Below are positions 36,085 to 46,473 of a stretch of 64,000 bases of DNA, in pieces; the first letter of the stretch is position 1, and each line of letters begins with the position of its first letter. Both the position numbers and the translations under genes were made by a program. The notes beneath the pieces were generated by a model that was given only the letters and a program-made list of their open reading frames with translations, was not told where the DNA came from and ran no database searches. The stretch is taken from positions 4,464,001-4,528,000 of the forward strand of contig NZ_CP134152.1 of NCBI RefSeq assembly GCF_032164335.1, given 5' to 3'. The stretch comes from Winslowiella toletana (GTDB lineage Bacteria; Pseudomonadota; Gammaproteobacteria; Enterobacterales; Enterobacteriaceae).

Positions 36085-37524
36085 TTAACTGAGATCGACA
36101 TTTTTACAGCCAAACAGCCAGGTTGCGGCAAAACCGGCAATCCAGGCAATCGCCATCCCTGCGGCATACACCGCCATGCCCGCGAAGATACCCTGTGCGG
36201 AGGTCATTAACGGCAGAGAAACCAGCCCTGAAGGGCCAAAAACAGTGTTTAATCCGACCGGTAATCCCAGCCAGGCGACCAGGCCGATAAAGAATCCTCC
36301 GACGGCTCCGCCGATACAGGCAGTAATAAACGGTTTGACACGCGGCAAGGTCACCCCATAGATCAGCGGCTCCCCGACGCCAAGAAACCCCGGAATAATT
36401 GCCCCTTTAACCTGCGCGCGCAGTAACGAACCCTGCTGCGAACGGAAGTACAGCGCCAGCGCCGCGCCTACCTGCCCGGCGCCGGCCATGGCCAGAATCG
36501 GAAAGAGTGAATTGAAACCCTGCGCATCCATCAGCGCAAAATAGACCGGAATAAAGCCCTGATGAATACCGAACATCACCGCCAGCAGGAATAATCCGGC
36601 TAATATCGCGCAGCCAAACGGATTGCCATTCAGGTGGATAAACAGCCACGACATGGCTTTAAACAGCTCGCCGCCGATGGGCATAATCACCACAAAGGTC
36701 AGTGCGCCAGTGATCAGCAGCGTCAGCATTGAGGTCAGGATCATATCGAGGTTGTCCGGCATCCACTTGCGGATTTGCCGCTCAATCCACGCACCGGCTA
36801 TCGCCGCCATTAATACGCCAATAATGCTGCCACGCGGATCAATCACCATGCCGAAAAAGTTGTCGATACCTGAGTAGTACCCTACCGTGGCATCCGGCTG
36901 ATAACCGAGTAAAAACAGCGAGGCGATAATCGCGCCATTGACGCCTGACCCGCCAAAGGCTTTCTGCGCGTTATAACCGATCAGAATACTCAGAAAGGTA
37001 AACAGCCCCTTGCTGAATATTTTCATATAGCCCACCGCCTGCACCAGCAGCGCATTATGCTCACCCGCGCTGTTAAGCTGGAAAATCTGCTCCAGTAAAG
37101 TGGCGATGCCGAGCAGCATACCTGCGGCGATAAATCCGGGAATTAACGGGGTAAAGATGGTGGCGAATTTTGCCAGAAACTGATGGACGCCGCTGTTTTG
37201 TCTGGCTTTCTGCTGCTGCTTATTCTCAGCAGCCAGCGCCTGTAAATCCGGCGCGGCGGGTTGATCGCCGCTTGCCAGTAGCAGGTTCATCATCTCCGCT
37301 GCGGTTTGCGCTTTTCCCGGCCCGAGAATCACCTGTAGCTGATCGTCACTGTTCACCACACCCAGTACCCCAGCCAGGGATTTCAACTCTGCCTGCTGCA
37401 CTAACGTCTGATCATGCAGCGTCAGGCGCAGCCGCGTCATACAGTTGCCGCACACTGCCACATTCTGTGCGCCACCGATCGCCTGTAAAATGGCCTCAAT
37501 CAACGTACGGGTGATTTTCGCCAT
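36085..37524 (-). CDS. murP: N-acetylmuramic acid-specific PTS enzyme IIBC
   Basis: This 479-residue inner-membrane permease has an N-terminal EIIB domain (residues about 1-90) with the phosphorylated Cys in [13 protein letters not shown]. The glucose-superfamily EIIC domain starts near [21 protein letters not shown], with the substrate-region motif [32 protein letters not shown]. It imports MurNAc as the 6-phosphate and, like E. coli MurP, lacks its own EIIA, relying on Crr. It starts 2 bp after the murQ stop. Confidence 0.93.
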   Translation of the reverse strand: MAKITRTLIEAILQAIGGAQNVAVCGNCMTRLRLTLHDQTLVQQAELKSLAGVLGVVNSDDQLQVILGPGKAQTAAEMMNLLLASGDQPAAPDLQALAAENKQQQKARQNSGVHQFLAKFATIFTPLIPGFIAAGMLLGIATLLEQIFQLNSAGEHNALLVQAVGYMKIFSKGLFTFLSILIGYNAQKAFGGSGVNGAIIASLFLLGYQPDATVGYYSGIDNFFGMVIDPRGSIIGVLMAAIAGAWIERQIRKWMPDNLDMILTSMLTLLITGALTFVVIMPIGGELFKAMSWLFIHLNGNPFGCAILAGLFLLAVMFGIHQGFIPVYFALMDAQGFNSLFPILAMAGAGQVGAALALYFRSQQGSLLRAQVKGAIIPGFLGVGEPLIYGVTLPRVKPFITACIGGAVGGFFIGLVAWLGLPVGLNTVFGPSGLVSLPLMTSAQGIFAGMAVYAAGMAIAWIAGFAATWLFGCKNVDLS

Positions 37525-37526
37525 GG

Positions 37527-38435
37527 TCAGGCTCCTTGCTGACGCAGAGCCTGACGAATAAAGCCATGATTCTGCCGTAGCAATGCCTGCGCCTCTTCGG
37601 CGGAAAGCTGCGCCAGCACCATCAGAATCGCTGTTTTACACTGGCCACCGCAGGCGCTGAGCGCGCTCTGTGCTTCGGCCTCACTACAGCCGGTGGCCTG
37701 TAACACGATATTCACCTGACGCTGAATCAGCTTCTTATTGGTGGCTTCCACATCGACCATCAGGTTGCCATATACCTTGCCGCTGCGGATCATCGCGCCG
37801 GTGGTCAGCATATTCAGTACCAGCTTTTGCGCGGTGCCGGCCTTCATCCGCGAGGAGCCGGTAATCACTTCCGGGCCGACCACGGGCGTCAGCGCGATAT
37901 CGGCAATGCGGGCGATTTCACTGTCGGGATTGCAGGTCAGTGCAGCAGTGGTTGCGCCAAGTTGGCGAGCATACTCGAGGGCCGCCACGACATAGGGCGT
38001 GCGGCCGCTGGCGGCGATACCCACCAACACATCTTTGGCGCTAAAATTGATCGCCTTCAGATCGTCCACTCCCATTTCACGATTATCTTCCGCGTTTTCT
38101 ACCGCCTGCAAAATCGCTTTATGGCCACCGGCAATCAGCGCCACCACTTGTTCACGCGGAGTCCCGTAGGTTGGCGGGCACTCACTTGCATCCAGAATAC
38201 CCAAACGTCCGGAAGTACCGGCACCGGAATAAATCAGCCGGCCACCCTGCTGAAATGCCGCTGCTATCGCATCAACCGCACGGGCAATTTCCGGCACGAT
38301 AGCCTCTACTGCCAGCGCGACTTTCTGATCCTCCTGATTGATCACCCGCAGCATCGCTTCGGTAGACAATTCGTCAATGTTTTCGCTGGCCGGATTGCGA
38401 CCTTCAGTAATCATTGCATTCAGATCAATTTTCAT
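37527..38435 (-). CDS. murQ: N-acetylmuramic acid 6-phosphate etherase
   Basis: This 302-residue SIS-domain enzyme cleaves the lactyl ether of MurNAc-6-phosphate to give GlcNAc-6-phosphate and D-lactate. Family motifs are [28 protein letters not shown] (phosphosugar binding and the first catalytic Glu region), [12 protein letters not shown] (second Glu region) and [26 protein letters not shown]. It is the first gene of murQ-murP. In E. coli the repressor murR is divergent from murQ; here no murR is present, and gltP follows. Confidence 0.96.
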   Translation of the reverse strand: MKIDLNAMITEGRNPASENIDELSTEAMLRVINQEDQKVALAVEAIVPEIARAVDAIAAAFQQGGRLIYSGAGTSGRLGILDASECPPTYGTPREQVVALIAGGHKAILQAVENAEDNREMGVDDLKAINFSAKDVLVGIAASGRTPYVVAALEYARQLGATTAALTCNPDSEIARIADIALTPVVGPEVITGSSRMKAGTAQKLVLNMLTTGAMIRSGKVYGNLMVDVEATNKKLIQRQVNIVLQATGCSEAEAQSALSACGGQCKTAILMVLAQLSAEEAQALLRQNHGFIRQALRQQGA

Positions 38436-38573
38436 AAATATTCCCGGATGACTGGCTTTGAAGGAATAATTTATTCCTGCATTTTGGCTATTACAAGAAT
38501 TACAAATTTCAGCGGCAGAGTTTGATGGGATTTTGAGAGATAACGCAGGGAATTGGCGGAAATTAAAATAAAA

Positions 38574-38598
38574 AAAACCCGTCCGGAGGACGGGTTTT
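38574..38598 (-). terminator. Terminator after gltP
   Basis: AAAACCCGTCC (38574-38584) pairs with GGACGGGTTTT (38588-38598), a perfect 11-bp stem with a 3-base loop. On the minus strand it is followed by a run of T (the A-run at 38571), so it ends gltP transcripts before murQ's promoter. Confidence 0.9.
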
Positions 38599-38604
38599 CG
38601 CTAA

Positions 38605-39903
38605 CTAAGCGTTCTGGGTTCGGAGCGAAAGCTCGTACTGTTCCGCCTGCTTAGTGTCAAACTGATCTTCCCATTTGGCAATAACCAGCACCGCCAGCGC
38701 ATTACCCACCACGTTCAGCGCGGTACGCGCCATATCCATGATGCGGTCAACACCGGCAATAAACGCCAACCCTTCCAGTGGAATACCCACACTGCCCAGC
38801 GTTGCCAGCAGTACCACAAAAGAGACGCCCGGCACGCCAGCGATACCTTTTGAGGTCACCATCAGCGTCAGCACCAGGATAATTTCCTGACCGATTGACA
38901 GCTCAATACCATACAGCTGAGCGATAAAGATCGCCGCGATACTCTGATACAGCGTGGAGCCATCGAGGTTAAACGAGTAACCGGTTGGCACCACAAAGCT
39001 GGTAATCGCCTTGGGTGCGCCATAGGCCTCCATCTTCTCCATAATCCGCGGCAGCACCGTTTCCGAGCTGGAGGTAGAATAAGAGAGAATCAGCTCATCC
39101 TTCAGGATACGCATCAGCATAGTGATACGCAGCTTACAGATGCGCGCCACCGTGCCCAACACCACAAAGGCAAAGAACAGAATCGCGGCGTATACCAGGA
39201 TCACCAGCTTAGCCAGCGGCCATAGTGAGGCGAAACCAAAGTTAGCGATGGTCACCGAGATCAGCGCAAAAACACCGATAGGTGCGTAACGCATAATCAT
39301 ATGTGTAACTTTAAACATCGCTTCTGAGGTTGAACGGAATACTTTCAACAGCGGATCGCGATGTTCTGCTGGCAGAGACGACAGCCCCAGACCAAACAGT
39401 ACCGAGAAGAAGATGATCGGCAGCATGTCACCTTTTGCGATTGCGGCGAAGATATTCGTCGGAATCAGCGACATGATGGTAATCACCAGGCTGTGCGCAC
39501 CACTCTGCACCTGCTCGGTGGTCGCTTCGTATTTAGAGATGTCCACCGTTGCCAGCGTCGACATATCAATGCCGCTACCAGGTTGGAACACATTGGCCAG
39601 GGTAATGCCTACCACGATGGCAATGGTGGTAATCACTTCGAAGTAAATAATAGTTTTAACGCCAATACGACCCAGTTTTTTCGCATCGCCCACGCCGGCA
39701 ATACCGACGATTAGCGTGGAAATCACTATCGGCACGACGATCATTTTGATCAGATGGATAAAGATATCGCCAGCCGGGCTGAGAAAGTTAGTGACTAACC
39801 ATTCACGCTGTTCCGTCTGGTTATGCAGTATCGCTCCGACGATGATCCCCAATACCAGTGCAATCAAAATTTGCCAGGCAAGGCTGATTTTTACACCTTT
39901 CAT
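38605..39903 (-). CDS. gltP: Glutamate/aspartate:proton symporter GltP
   Basis: This 432-residue dicarboxylate/amino-acid:cation symporter has the family's serine-rich re-entrant loop SYSTSSSETVLP, the FVVPTGYSFNLDGSTLYQSIAAIFIAQ segment and MARTALNVVGNALAVLVIAKWE near the C-terminus. The start was set at ATG 39903 (AAGGAA upstream, matching the family N-terminus MKGVKISLAWQIL). It is divergent from acs. In E. coli the nrf operon lies between the two. Confidence 0.95.
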   Translation of the reverse strand: MKGVKISLAWQILIALVLGIIVGAILHNQTEQREWLVTNFLSPAGDIFIHLIKMIVVPIVISTLIVGIAGVGDAKKLGRIGVKTIIYFEVITTIAIVVGITLANVFQPGSGIDMSTLATVDISKYEATTEQVQSGAHSLVITIMSLIPTNIFAAIAKGDMLPIIFFSVLFGLGLSSLPAEHRDPLLKVFRSTSEAMFKVTHMIMRYAPIGVFALISVTIANFGFASLWPLAKLVILVYAAILFFAFVVLGTVARICKLRITMLMRILKDELILSYSTSSSETVLPRIMEKMEAYGAPKAITSFVVPTGYSFNLDGSTLYQSIAAIFIAQLYGIELSIGQEIILVLTLMVTSKGIAGVPGVSFVVLLATLGSVGIPLEGLAFIAGVDRIMDMARTALNVVGNALAVLVIAKWEDQFDTKQAEQYELSLRTQNA

Positions 39904-40427
39904 AACGCTTAATTTCCTTAACAAAACCCCACTTCCACGTGCAGCGTGCGGAAGTTTTACACTCTTGGGAGGCGGACAATAGTCCGATAGAATCGAGGGT
40001 TATTGATGGTTGACGCCTGAATAACAGGCGCGTAATCAGTACCATTTTCATTGGCATAAAAGCAACCCTTAGCGACTTTGTGCAAAACTCACCCTGCCTG
40101 ACAGGATTAAATGCTGATAAGTTATCGAAAACCTAACTCTCTGTAATAAAAAGTAATATTTAATGCCTTTTCGGCATATATATGCAAATTTGTTTAAAGA
40201 GTAATCAGTGCCGTTTGCTGTTTTTTTGAGCAGTTCAATTGGAGCTTTCTTGCACTTAACCTCAGAAGATCCTCACCTTTCGCACGTAGCAAGCACGTAA
40301 TAATCATGGAATTTTCATAATTTTTACTATTCACGTGATCTGTCGCGCAAAAAAGAAACAAAGCGGCCTCCCCATCTTTAATTAACTTTTGGTTGACATA
40401 GTATTAACAACTTCAAGGAGACCAGCC
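39904..40427. other. 524-bp divergent gltP-acs control region
   Basis: It contains a perfect hairpin CGCCTG-N5-CAGGCG (40014-40030) on the gltP side and an AT-rich stretch before acs. In E. coli acs is strongly CRP-dependent. Here I found only degenerate half-sites (for example around 40077 and 40333), not a good CRP box. No gene is visible. Confidence 0.5.
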
Positions 40428-42383
40428 ATGAGCCAAATACACAAACATCCCGTTCCCGCGAACATTGCGGAAAATACCCTGATCAATGCAGAACAGTACC
40501 AGTCGATGTATCAGCAGTCGGTACAAGATCCCGAGGCTTTTTGGGGAGAACAAGGCAAAATACTTGACTGGATTAAACCTTACACCCGCGTGAAGAACAC
40601 CTCTTTCGCACCGGGCAACGTGAGTATTCGCTGGTTTGAAGATGGCACGCTTAACCTCGCAGCGAACTGCCTGGACCGCCATCTGCACGAACGTGGTGAC
40701 CACCCGGCAATTATCTGGGAAGGCGATGATGCCAGCGAGAGTAAAACTCTGACCTATCGCGAGTTGCATCGCGAAGTGTGCCGCTTTGCCAATTCATTAA
40801 AAGAGCTGGGCATTAACAAAGGCGACGTGGTAGCTATCTATATGCCGATGGTGCCGGAAGCGGCGGTGGCGATGCTGGCGTGTGCGCGCATCGGTGCCGT
40901 CCACTCCGTTATCTTCGGTGGCTTCTCGCCGGAGGCCGTTGCCGGACGTATTATCGACTCCAGCGCGCGACTGGTGGTGACTGCCGATGAAGGTATTCGT
41001 GCCGGACGTACGATTCCACTGAAAAAAAATGTCGATGACGCGCTGAAAAATCCTGGCGTTAAAACCGTCAGTAATGTGGTGGTGTTCAGACGCACCGGCA
41101 AAGATATCGAGTGGCACAATGGGCGCGATCTTTGGTGGCATGAGCTGATGAACAGCGCCTGCTCGCATCATCAGCCTGAAGAAGTGAACGCGGAAGACCC
41201 GCTGTTTATTCTCTATACCTCAGGTTCGACCGGCAAACCGAAAGGGGTACTGCACTCCACCGCCGGTTATCTGGTGTATGCCGCGACCACCTTCAAATAT
41301 GTGTTTGATTATCACCCGGAAGATATCTACTGGTGTACCGCCGATGTCGGCTGGATCACCGGCCACAGCTATCTGCTGTACGGCCCGCTGGCCTGCGGTG
41401 CCACCACGCTGATGTTTGAAGGGGTGCCAAACTGGCCGCAGCCGAGCCGCATGGCAGAAGTCGTTGATAAACATAACGTTACCATACTGTATACCGCACC
41501 TACCGCCATCCGTGCGCTGATGGCCGAAGGGGATCGGGCGATTGCAGGTACTCACCGTTCCTCGCTGCGCATTATGGGCTCGGTCGGCGAACCGATTAAT
41601 CCGGAAGCCTGGGAGTGGTACTACCAAAAAATTGGCGACAGCCGCTGTCCGATCGTCGACACCTGGTGGCAAACCGAAACCGGTGGTTTCATGATTACCC
41701 CGCTGCCGGGCGCTATCGAGCTGAAAGCCGGCTCGGCCACTAAGCCGTTCTTTGGCGTGCAGCCTGCATTAGTCGATAACGAAGGTAATCCTCAGGAAGG
41801 TGCCAGCGAAGGTAACCTGGTGATTGTCGACTCCTGGCCCGGCCAGGCACGCACGTTGTTCGGCGATCATGAACGCTTTGAGCAAACCTACTTCTCCACG
41901 TTTAAAAATATGTATTTCAGCGGCGACGGTGCGCGTCGTGACGAAGAGGGTTACTACTGGATCACCGGGCGCGTCGATGACGTGCTGAATGTTTCCGGTC
42001 ACCGTCTGGGTACTGCCGAAATCGAATCGGCGCTGGTTTCTCATCCCAAGATTGCCGAAGCGGCAGTGGTCGGTATTCCGCACAGCATCAAAGGCCAGGC
42101 AATTTATGCCTATATCACGCTGAACCACGGTGAAGACCCAACGCCAGAGCTGTACAGCGAAGTGCGCAGCTGGGTGCGTAAAGAGATTGGCCCCATCGCC
42201 ACTCCCGATGTGCTGCACTGGACCGATTCGCTGCCAAAAACCCGCTCTGGCAAAATTATGCGTCGCATCCTGCGCAAAATTGCTGCCGGTGACACCAGTA
42301 ACTTTGGTGATACCTCAACCCTCGCCGATCCTGGAGTGGTTGAGAAGTTAGTTGAAGAAAAACAAACCATTAAGATGCCGTAA
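40428..42383 (+). CDS. acs: Acetyl-coenzyme A synthetase
   Basis: This 651-residue AMP-forming enzyme turns acetate, ATP and CoA into acetyl-CoA. Motifs include [15 protein letters not shown] (ATP P-loop), [71 protein letters not shown] (hinge) and [16 protein letters not shown], whose Lys is the site of regulatory acetylation. ATG at 40428 follows AAGGAG; the in-frame GTG/ATG starts further upstream are less likely. It forms an operon with yjcH and actP for acetate scavenging. Confidence 0.97.
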   Translation: MSQIHKHPVPANIAENTLINAEQYQSMYQQSVQDPEAFWGEQGKILDWIKPYTRVKNTSFAPGNVSIRWFEDGTLNLAANCLDRHLHERGDHPAIIWEGDDASESKTLTYRELHREVCRFANSLKELGINKGDVVAIYMPMVPEAAVAMLACARIGAVHSVIFGGFSPEAVAGRIIDSSARLVVTADEGIRAGRTIPLKKNVDDALKNPGVKTVSNVVVFRRTGKDIEWHNGRDLWWHELMNSACSHHQPEEVNAEDPLFILYTSGSTGKPKGVLHSTAGYLVYAATTFKYVFDYHPEDIYWCTADVGWITGHSYLLYGPLACGATTLMFEGVPNWPQPSRMAEVVDKHNVTILYTAPTAIRALMAEGDRAIAGTHRSSLRIMGSVGEPINPEAWEWYYQKIGDSRCPIVDTWWQTETGGFMITPLPGAIELKAGSATKPFFGVQPALVDNEGNPQEGASEGNLVIVDSWPGQARTLFGDHERFEQTYFSTFKNMYFSGDGARRDEEGYYWITGRVDDVLNVSGHRLGTAEIESALVSHPKIAEAAVVGIPHSIKGQAIYAYITLNHGEDPTPELYSEVRSWVRKEIGPIATPDVLHWTDSLPKTRSGKIMRRILRKIAAGDTSNFGDTSTLADPGVVEKLVEEKQTIKMP

Positions 42384-42555
42384 GCTGTAGTCGGGGCAGG
42401 ACGCCCCGGCCTGAAAAATAATGATAAAAACACCTCAATACCACGGGCGTTATTGTCACAGGCAGTCTGAGTCCGGATAGCGCGCCGCCAGCAGAGGGTG
42501 CGCACCGCCCGCACTCAATGTGGCAGCCCGCGCCTCTTACTCTGGAGATGCTGTG

Positions 42556-42867
42556 ATGAATGACGTCATTTATCAACGGATAGAAAACAGTGCGCGTTTC
42601 AAAGAGCTGGTGCACAAACGCCAGGCCTTCGCCCTGACACTTTCCCTGATTATGCTGGTGCTCTACGTCGGTTTTATTCTGTTAATTGCCTTTGCTCCCG
42701 GCTGGCTTGGTACACCGCTGTATGCAGGAACCAATGTTACGCGGGGAATTCCTCTGGGCGTCGGCCTGATCGTTATTTCATTTGTGCTCACCGCCATTTA
42801 TGTCTGGCGCGCCAATGGCGAATTTGATCGCCTGACTCAACAGATTCTCAGTGAGGTAAAAGGATGA
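42556..42867 (+). CDS. yjcH: DUF485 inner-membrane protein YjcH
   Basis: This 103-residue protein has two transmembrane segments (about 25-48 and 66-88) and a cytoplasmic helix at each end. It is always linked to actP and may be a small accessory subunit of the acetate permease; the exact role is unproven. ATG at 42556 follows TGGAG. It overlaps actP by 4 bases (ATGA), implying coupled synthesis. Confidence 0.92.
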   Translation: MNDVIYQRIENSARFKELVHKRQAFALTLSLIMLVLYVGFILLIAFAPGWLGTPLYAGTNVTRGIPLGVGLIVISFVLTAIYVWRANGEFDRLTQQILSEVKG

Positions 42868-44525
42868 AAGCGCGTTATGCAGCTTTAGCAGCACTGACGC
42901 TGCTGCCACTCGCGGCACTCGCCGCCGACGCCCTGACCGGAGAAGTTCAACAACAGTCGACCAACTATGAAGCGATTATCATGTTTCTGGTGTTTGTCGC
43001 CGCAACCTTAGGGATTACTTACTGGGCCTCGAAACGCACCCGTTCACGCAGCGACTATTACACCGCCGGCGGCAATATTACCGGCTTTCAGAATGGTCTG
43101 GCGATGGCCGGTGACTTTATGTCTGCCGCTTCTTTTCTCGGCATTTCTGCTCTGGTTTATACCTCCGGCTACGATGGGCTGATCTATTCACTGGGTTTCC
43201 TCGTTGGCTGGCCAATTATTCTGTTTTTAATTGCTGAAAGGCTGCGCAATCTCGGCCGCTATACGTTTGCCGATGTTGCCTCCTATCGTCTGAGACAGAC
43301 ACCGATTCGCATCCTGTCGGCCTGTGGTTCACTGGTGGTGGTTGCACTTTATCTGATCGCTCAGATGGTCGGTGCCGGTAAACTCATTCAGCTGCTGTTT
43401 GGCCTCGACTATCACATCGCTGTCGTGCTGGTTGGTATTCTGATGGTGCTGTATGTACTGTTTGGCGGCATGCTGGCAACGACCTGGGTGCAAATCATTA
43501 AAGCGGTACTGCTGCTGTTCGGTGCCAGCTTTATGGCCATTATGGTGATGAAAACCGTCGGCTTTAGCTTTAACACACTGTTTACCGAAGCAATGGCGGT
43601 GCACCCTAAAGGCCAGGAAATTATGCGGCCGGGCGGGCTGGTGCACGATCCAATCTCGGCGTTGTCACTTGGCCTTGGTCTGATGTTCGGTACCGGCGGT
43701 TTACCGCATATCCTGATGCGCTTCTTTACCGTCAGCGATGCCCGTGAAGCGCGTAAAAGCGTGCTGTACGCCACTGGCTTTATGGGCTATTTCTACTTCC
43801 TGACCTTTATTATCGGCTTTGGCGCGATTCTGTTGGTCGGCGCTAATCCGGACTTTAAAGATGCTTCTGGTGTGCTGATTGGCGGTAATAATATGGCCGC
43901 GGTGCATCTGGCCGATGCGGTCGGCGGCAGTCTGTTCCTTGGCTTTATCTCAGCGGTTGCCTTCGCCACCATTCTGGCGGTGGTTGCTGGCCTGACGCTG
44001 GCTGGTGCTTCTGCGGTCTCTCATGACCTGTATGCCAGCGTGTTCCGTAAAGGACAGGCTTCGGAACGTCAGGAGCTGAGAGTTTCTAAAATTACCGTCC
44101 TGGTTCTGGGGATTGTCGCCATTCTGCTGGGCATTATGTTCGAAAAGCAGAACATCGCCTTTATGGTCGGTCTGGCGTTCTCCATTGCAGCCAGCTGTAA
44201 TTTCCCGATTATTTTGCTGTCGATGTACTGGTCTAAGCTGACCACGCGCGGCGCGATGATTGGTGGCTGGGCAGGATTGCTGACGGCGGTCATTCTGATG
44301 ATTCTCGGCCCAACCATTTGGGTCCAGGTGCTGGGCAACGCAAAACCGATTTATCCCTATGAATACCCGGCGCTGTTCTCCATGCTGGCGGCATTTATCG
44401 GATGCTGGTTGTTCTCGGTAACCGATAAGTCAGCAGAGGGTGCGCAGGAGCGCCTGCGTTTCCGCGATCAGTTTGTTCGTTCACAGACCGGTGTTGGCAT
44501 TGAGCAGAGCAGCAAGTCACATTAA
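42864..44525 (+). CDS. actP: Cation/acetate symporter ActP
   Basis: This 553-residue sodium:solute symporter has an N-terminal cleavable-looking signal ([17 protein letters not shown]) followed by the 13-segment SSSF core. Family segments are [61 protein letters not shown] and [29 protein letters not shown]. It imports acetate and glycolate for Acs. A strong hairpin (44535-44559) ends the acs-yjcH-actP operon. Confidence 0.96.
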   Translation: MKARYAALAALTLLPLAALAADALTGEVQQQSTNYEAIIMFLVFVAATLGITYWASKRTRSRSDYYTAGGNITGFQNGLAMAGDFMSAASFLGISALVYTSGYDGLIYSLGFLVGWPIILFLIAERLRNLGRYTFADVASYRLRQTPIRILSACGSLVVVALYLIAQMVGAGKLIQLLFGLDYHIAVVLVGILMVLYVLFGGMLATTWVQIIKAVLLLFGASFMAIMVMKTVGFSFNTLFTEAMAVHPKGQEIMRPGGLVHDPISALSLGLGLMFGTGGLPHILMRFFTVSDAREARKSVLYATGFMGYFYFLTFIIGFGAILLVGANPDFKDASGVLIGGNNMAAVHLADAVGGSLFLGFISAVAFATILAVVAGLTLAGASAVSHDLYASVFRKGQASERQELRVSKITVLVLGIVAILLGIMFEKQNIAFMVGLAFSIAASCNFPIILLSMYWSKLTTRGAMIGGWAGLLTAVILMILGPTIWVQVLGNAKPIYPYEYPALFSMLAAFIGCWLFSVTDKSAEGAQERLRFRDQFVRSQTGVGIEQSSKSH

Positions 44526-44534
44526 GTAATAAAA

Positions 44535-44559
44535 AAGGCCGGGCAATATGCCCGGCCTT
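44535..44559. terminator. Bidirectional terminator between actP and yfaZ
   Basis: AAGGCCGGGC (44535-44544) and GCCCGGCCTT (44550-44559) form a perfect 10-bp stem with a 5-base loop, preceded by an A-run. It serves convergent actP and yfaZ. Confidence 0.88.
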
Positions 44560-44584
44560 AAATCTGTTAATCACATCCGAGTGA

Positions 44585-45127
44585 TTAGAAACGCAGGGAA
44601 GCACCCATATACGGGCCATTTGCCAACACATTGTCTTTACGACCATTTTTGCCGTCCATCGCCAGGTATTTATAACCTACGCGCACATCCAGCAGAGTGA
44701 TTGGGCTAAAGCTGACGCCAGCGGAAGCTTCCTGATAGCGATCGATACGGCTGGAGAAGGACTCTGGTGAGTAATAGTATTCGCCATATACGCCCAGTAT
44801 ATTGGTTACCGGCACCTGCACGCCACCACCGACCGCCACTGAATAACCGTCTTTGGTATCTTTCGGGCTGATATACATCGCCTTCACGCCAGGTGACAGA
44901 AATATCGAGCCAATTCCGATGTTATAACCAAGGCCAAGTCCGGATACATTACCGTCATGATCACTGCGCAACCAGTTACCAGACAGGCTCAGGCCTGGCG
45001 TGGTGGTTCCCAGTCCAACACTCATGTTAGTGAAGCGCTCACCAACCTGAACAGAGCCCTCAATAGCCTGTGCTGAGCCGGCTAACATCAACATTGCAAC
45101 GCCACTGCCTAAAATAATTTTTTTCAC
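44585..45127 (-). CDS. yfaZ: YfaZ-family outer membrane protein
   Basis: This 180-residue beta-barrel has a signal peptide (MKKIILGSGVAMLMLAGSAQA) and the YfaZ pattern: VGERFTNMSVGLGTTTPGLSLSGNWLRSDHDGNVSGLGLGYN, YGEYYYSPESFSSRIDRYQEASAGV and the C-terminal NVLANGPYMGASLRF with terminal Phe. The role is unknown; its fold suggests a small outer-membrane porin or lipid-binding barrel. In E. coli yfaZ is elsewhere in the chromosome, so its place next to actP is a local rearrangement. Confidence 0.88.
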   Translation of the reverse strand: MKKIILGSGVAMLMLAGSAQAIEGSVQVGERFTNMSVGLGTTTPGLSLSGNWLRSDHDGNVSGLGLGYNIGIGSIFLSPGVKAMYISPKDTKDGYSVAVGGGVQVPVTNILGVYGEYYYSPESFSSRIDRYQEASAGVSFSPITLLDVRVGYKYLAMDGKNGRKDNVLANGPYMGASLRF

Positions 45128-45252
45128 GACCAGACTCCATTTTCAACTGGCTTACTTTCAGATTATGGATGGTAAACGAAAAAAAAACGCTTTAACAAGC
45201 AGATATACACTACTTTTAAAGTATTAAAGGTAAGCGACTACTTACTAACACG

Positions 45253-45951
45253 TTACAGTGTTGCCCACATCAAATGACCAATTGCCGGTGCGATAATCAC
45301 CGTCACCACCCCTGAAAGCATCATCACCAGACTGGAAACCACGCCTTCCTGCTGCCCCAGTTCATAGGCTTTTGCTGTTCCGGCACCGTGTGATGCAGCC
45401 CCTAAACCTGCGCCTTTCGCCAGCCCCTGCTTCACGGACAGGCGTAAAAACAGGATGTCTCCAATCGCCATCCCAAATACGCCGGTGATCACCACAAACA
45501 GCGCCACCAGGTCAGGCTGGCCACCCAGCTGTTTCGCTGCTGCCAGTGCAAAAGGCGTGGTAATGGAGCGCACCGCCAGACTGCGCTGGATCTCTTCTGG
45601 CAGCATCAGCAAACGCGCCAGCCATACCGAACTGAACACCGCAACAGTAGTAGCGGTAATCACGCCGGCAGTCAGCGACATCCAGTGACGGCGGATAATC
45701 GCCATATTTTCGTAAACCGGCACGGCAAATGCCAGCGTTGCCGGGCCCAACAGCCACAGCAACCAGCGGCTCTCGCCGATATAATTCTGCCACGAGATAT
45801 GCGTAATAATCAGCAGTGTCACCAGCAGCATCGGCGTCATCACCAGCGGCATCAGCAGCAGTTTGTGCCAGCGCCGGTACAGGCGTTTGTTGAGGAAATA
45901 GATCAACAGCGTCGCGATCAGGCAAATCATACTGAGAATAAAATCATTCAT
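45253..45951 (-). CDS. CidB/LrgB-family membrane protein (YohK-like)
   Basis: This 232-residue inner-membrane protein has about six to seven hydrophobic segments and the LrgB motifs VPVYENMAIIRRHW, SVRSITTPFALAAAKQLGG-like segment and GAASHGAGTAKAYELGQQEGVVSSLVMMLSG. It partners the CidA/LrgA protein. Such pairs modulate murein hydrolase activity or export metabolites such as pyruvate or glycolate. ATG at 45951 overlaps the upstream gene's stop by 8 bases; the longer open frame to 46050 is an overlap artefact. Confidence 0.88.
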   Translation of the reverse strand: MNDFILSMICLIATLLIYFLNKRLYRRWHKLLLMPLVMTPMLLVTLLIITHISWQNYIGESRWLLWLLGPATLAFAVPVYENMAIIRRHWMSLTAGVITATTVAVFSSVWLARLLMLPEEIQRSLAVRSITTPFALAAAKQLGGQPDLVALFVVITGVFGMAIGDILFLRLSVKQGLAKGAGLGAASHGAGTAKAYELGQQEGVVSSLVMMLSGVVTVIIAPAIGHLMWATL

Positions 45952-46369
45952 GACGTGCCTGCCTACGCTGTGCCAGCCAGATTTCGAAGCGGTAAACGCG
46001 GTCGACCACCAGCGCGGTGGCAGCCAGCACCAGCGTGGTGCTGATGGCAATCACCAGAAAGATGCGCCAGCCTTCGACGCGCAGCAACTGTGAGTAATTA
46101 ACCACCGCCACGACCGCAGGCACAAAGAACAACAACATTTCCGCCAGCAGCCAGGTTGCACCGGCTTTTACCCAGTTCAGCGGCAGCACCCGCAGCATAA
46201 TCAGCGCCAACAGCAGCAGCATGCCGACGATATTGGCCGGTAACGGCAGATGCAGCCACTCTACCAGCCGTTCTGAGGCGATAAACATCCCGGCATAAAG
46301 CGCCACCTGCAGCGGCACCTGTAAACGTTGCAGCCGCCCCGCCGTGTGCGGGTGTAGTGCCAACGCCAT
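45944..46369 (-). CDS. CidA/LrgA-family holin-like membrane protein (YohJ-like)
   Basis: This 141-residue protein has four transmembrane segments, with the family signature LPANIVGMLLLLALIMLRVLPLNWVKAGATWLLAEMLLFFVPAVVAVV. It forms an operon with the LrgB-type gene, overlapping it by 8 bases. A LysR regulator is divergent from it (46474). This arrangement matches the cidR-cidAB organisation of firmicutes, in which the regulator responds to acetate or overflow metabolism. Its location beside acs-actP makes that link plausible, though inferred. Confidence 0.88.
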   Translation of the reverse strand: MALALHPHTAGRLQRLQVPLQVALYAGMFIASERLVEWLHLPLPANIVGMLLLLALIMLRVLPLNWVKAGATWLLAEMLLFFVPAVVAVVNYSQLLRVEGWRIFLVIAISTTLVLAATALVVDRVYRFEIWLAQRRQARHE

Positions 46370-46473
46370 GATTCTTTCCCCTTCAGGTAGTTAATGCAGT
46401 CAGTATAAATCTCTGACAAAGGGTGAAAGAAATGAATTAAAATTATCGAAACTATGCACAAAAGGAATACATC

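Noticed and set aside
40050-40350. CRP-like half-sites upstream of acs
   Set aside because: E. coli acs is CRP-activated, but candidates here have wrong spacing or only one good half-site, so none was annotated.
45952-46050. N-terminal extension of the LrgB-type protein in the open frame
   Set aside because: This part overlaps the CidA/LrgA gene in another frame and reads as Trp/Arg-rich shadow sequence; the ATG at 45951 gives the family start.
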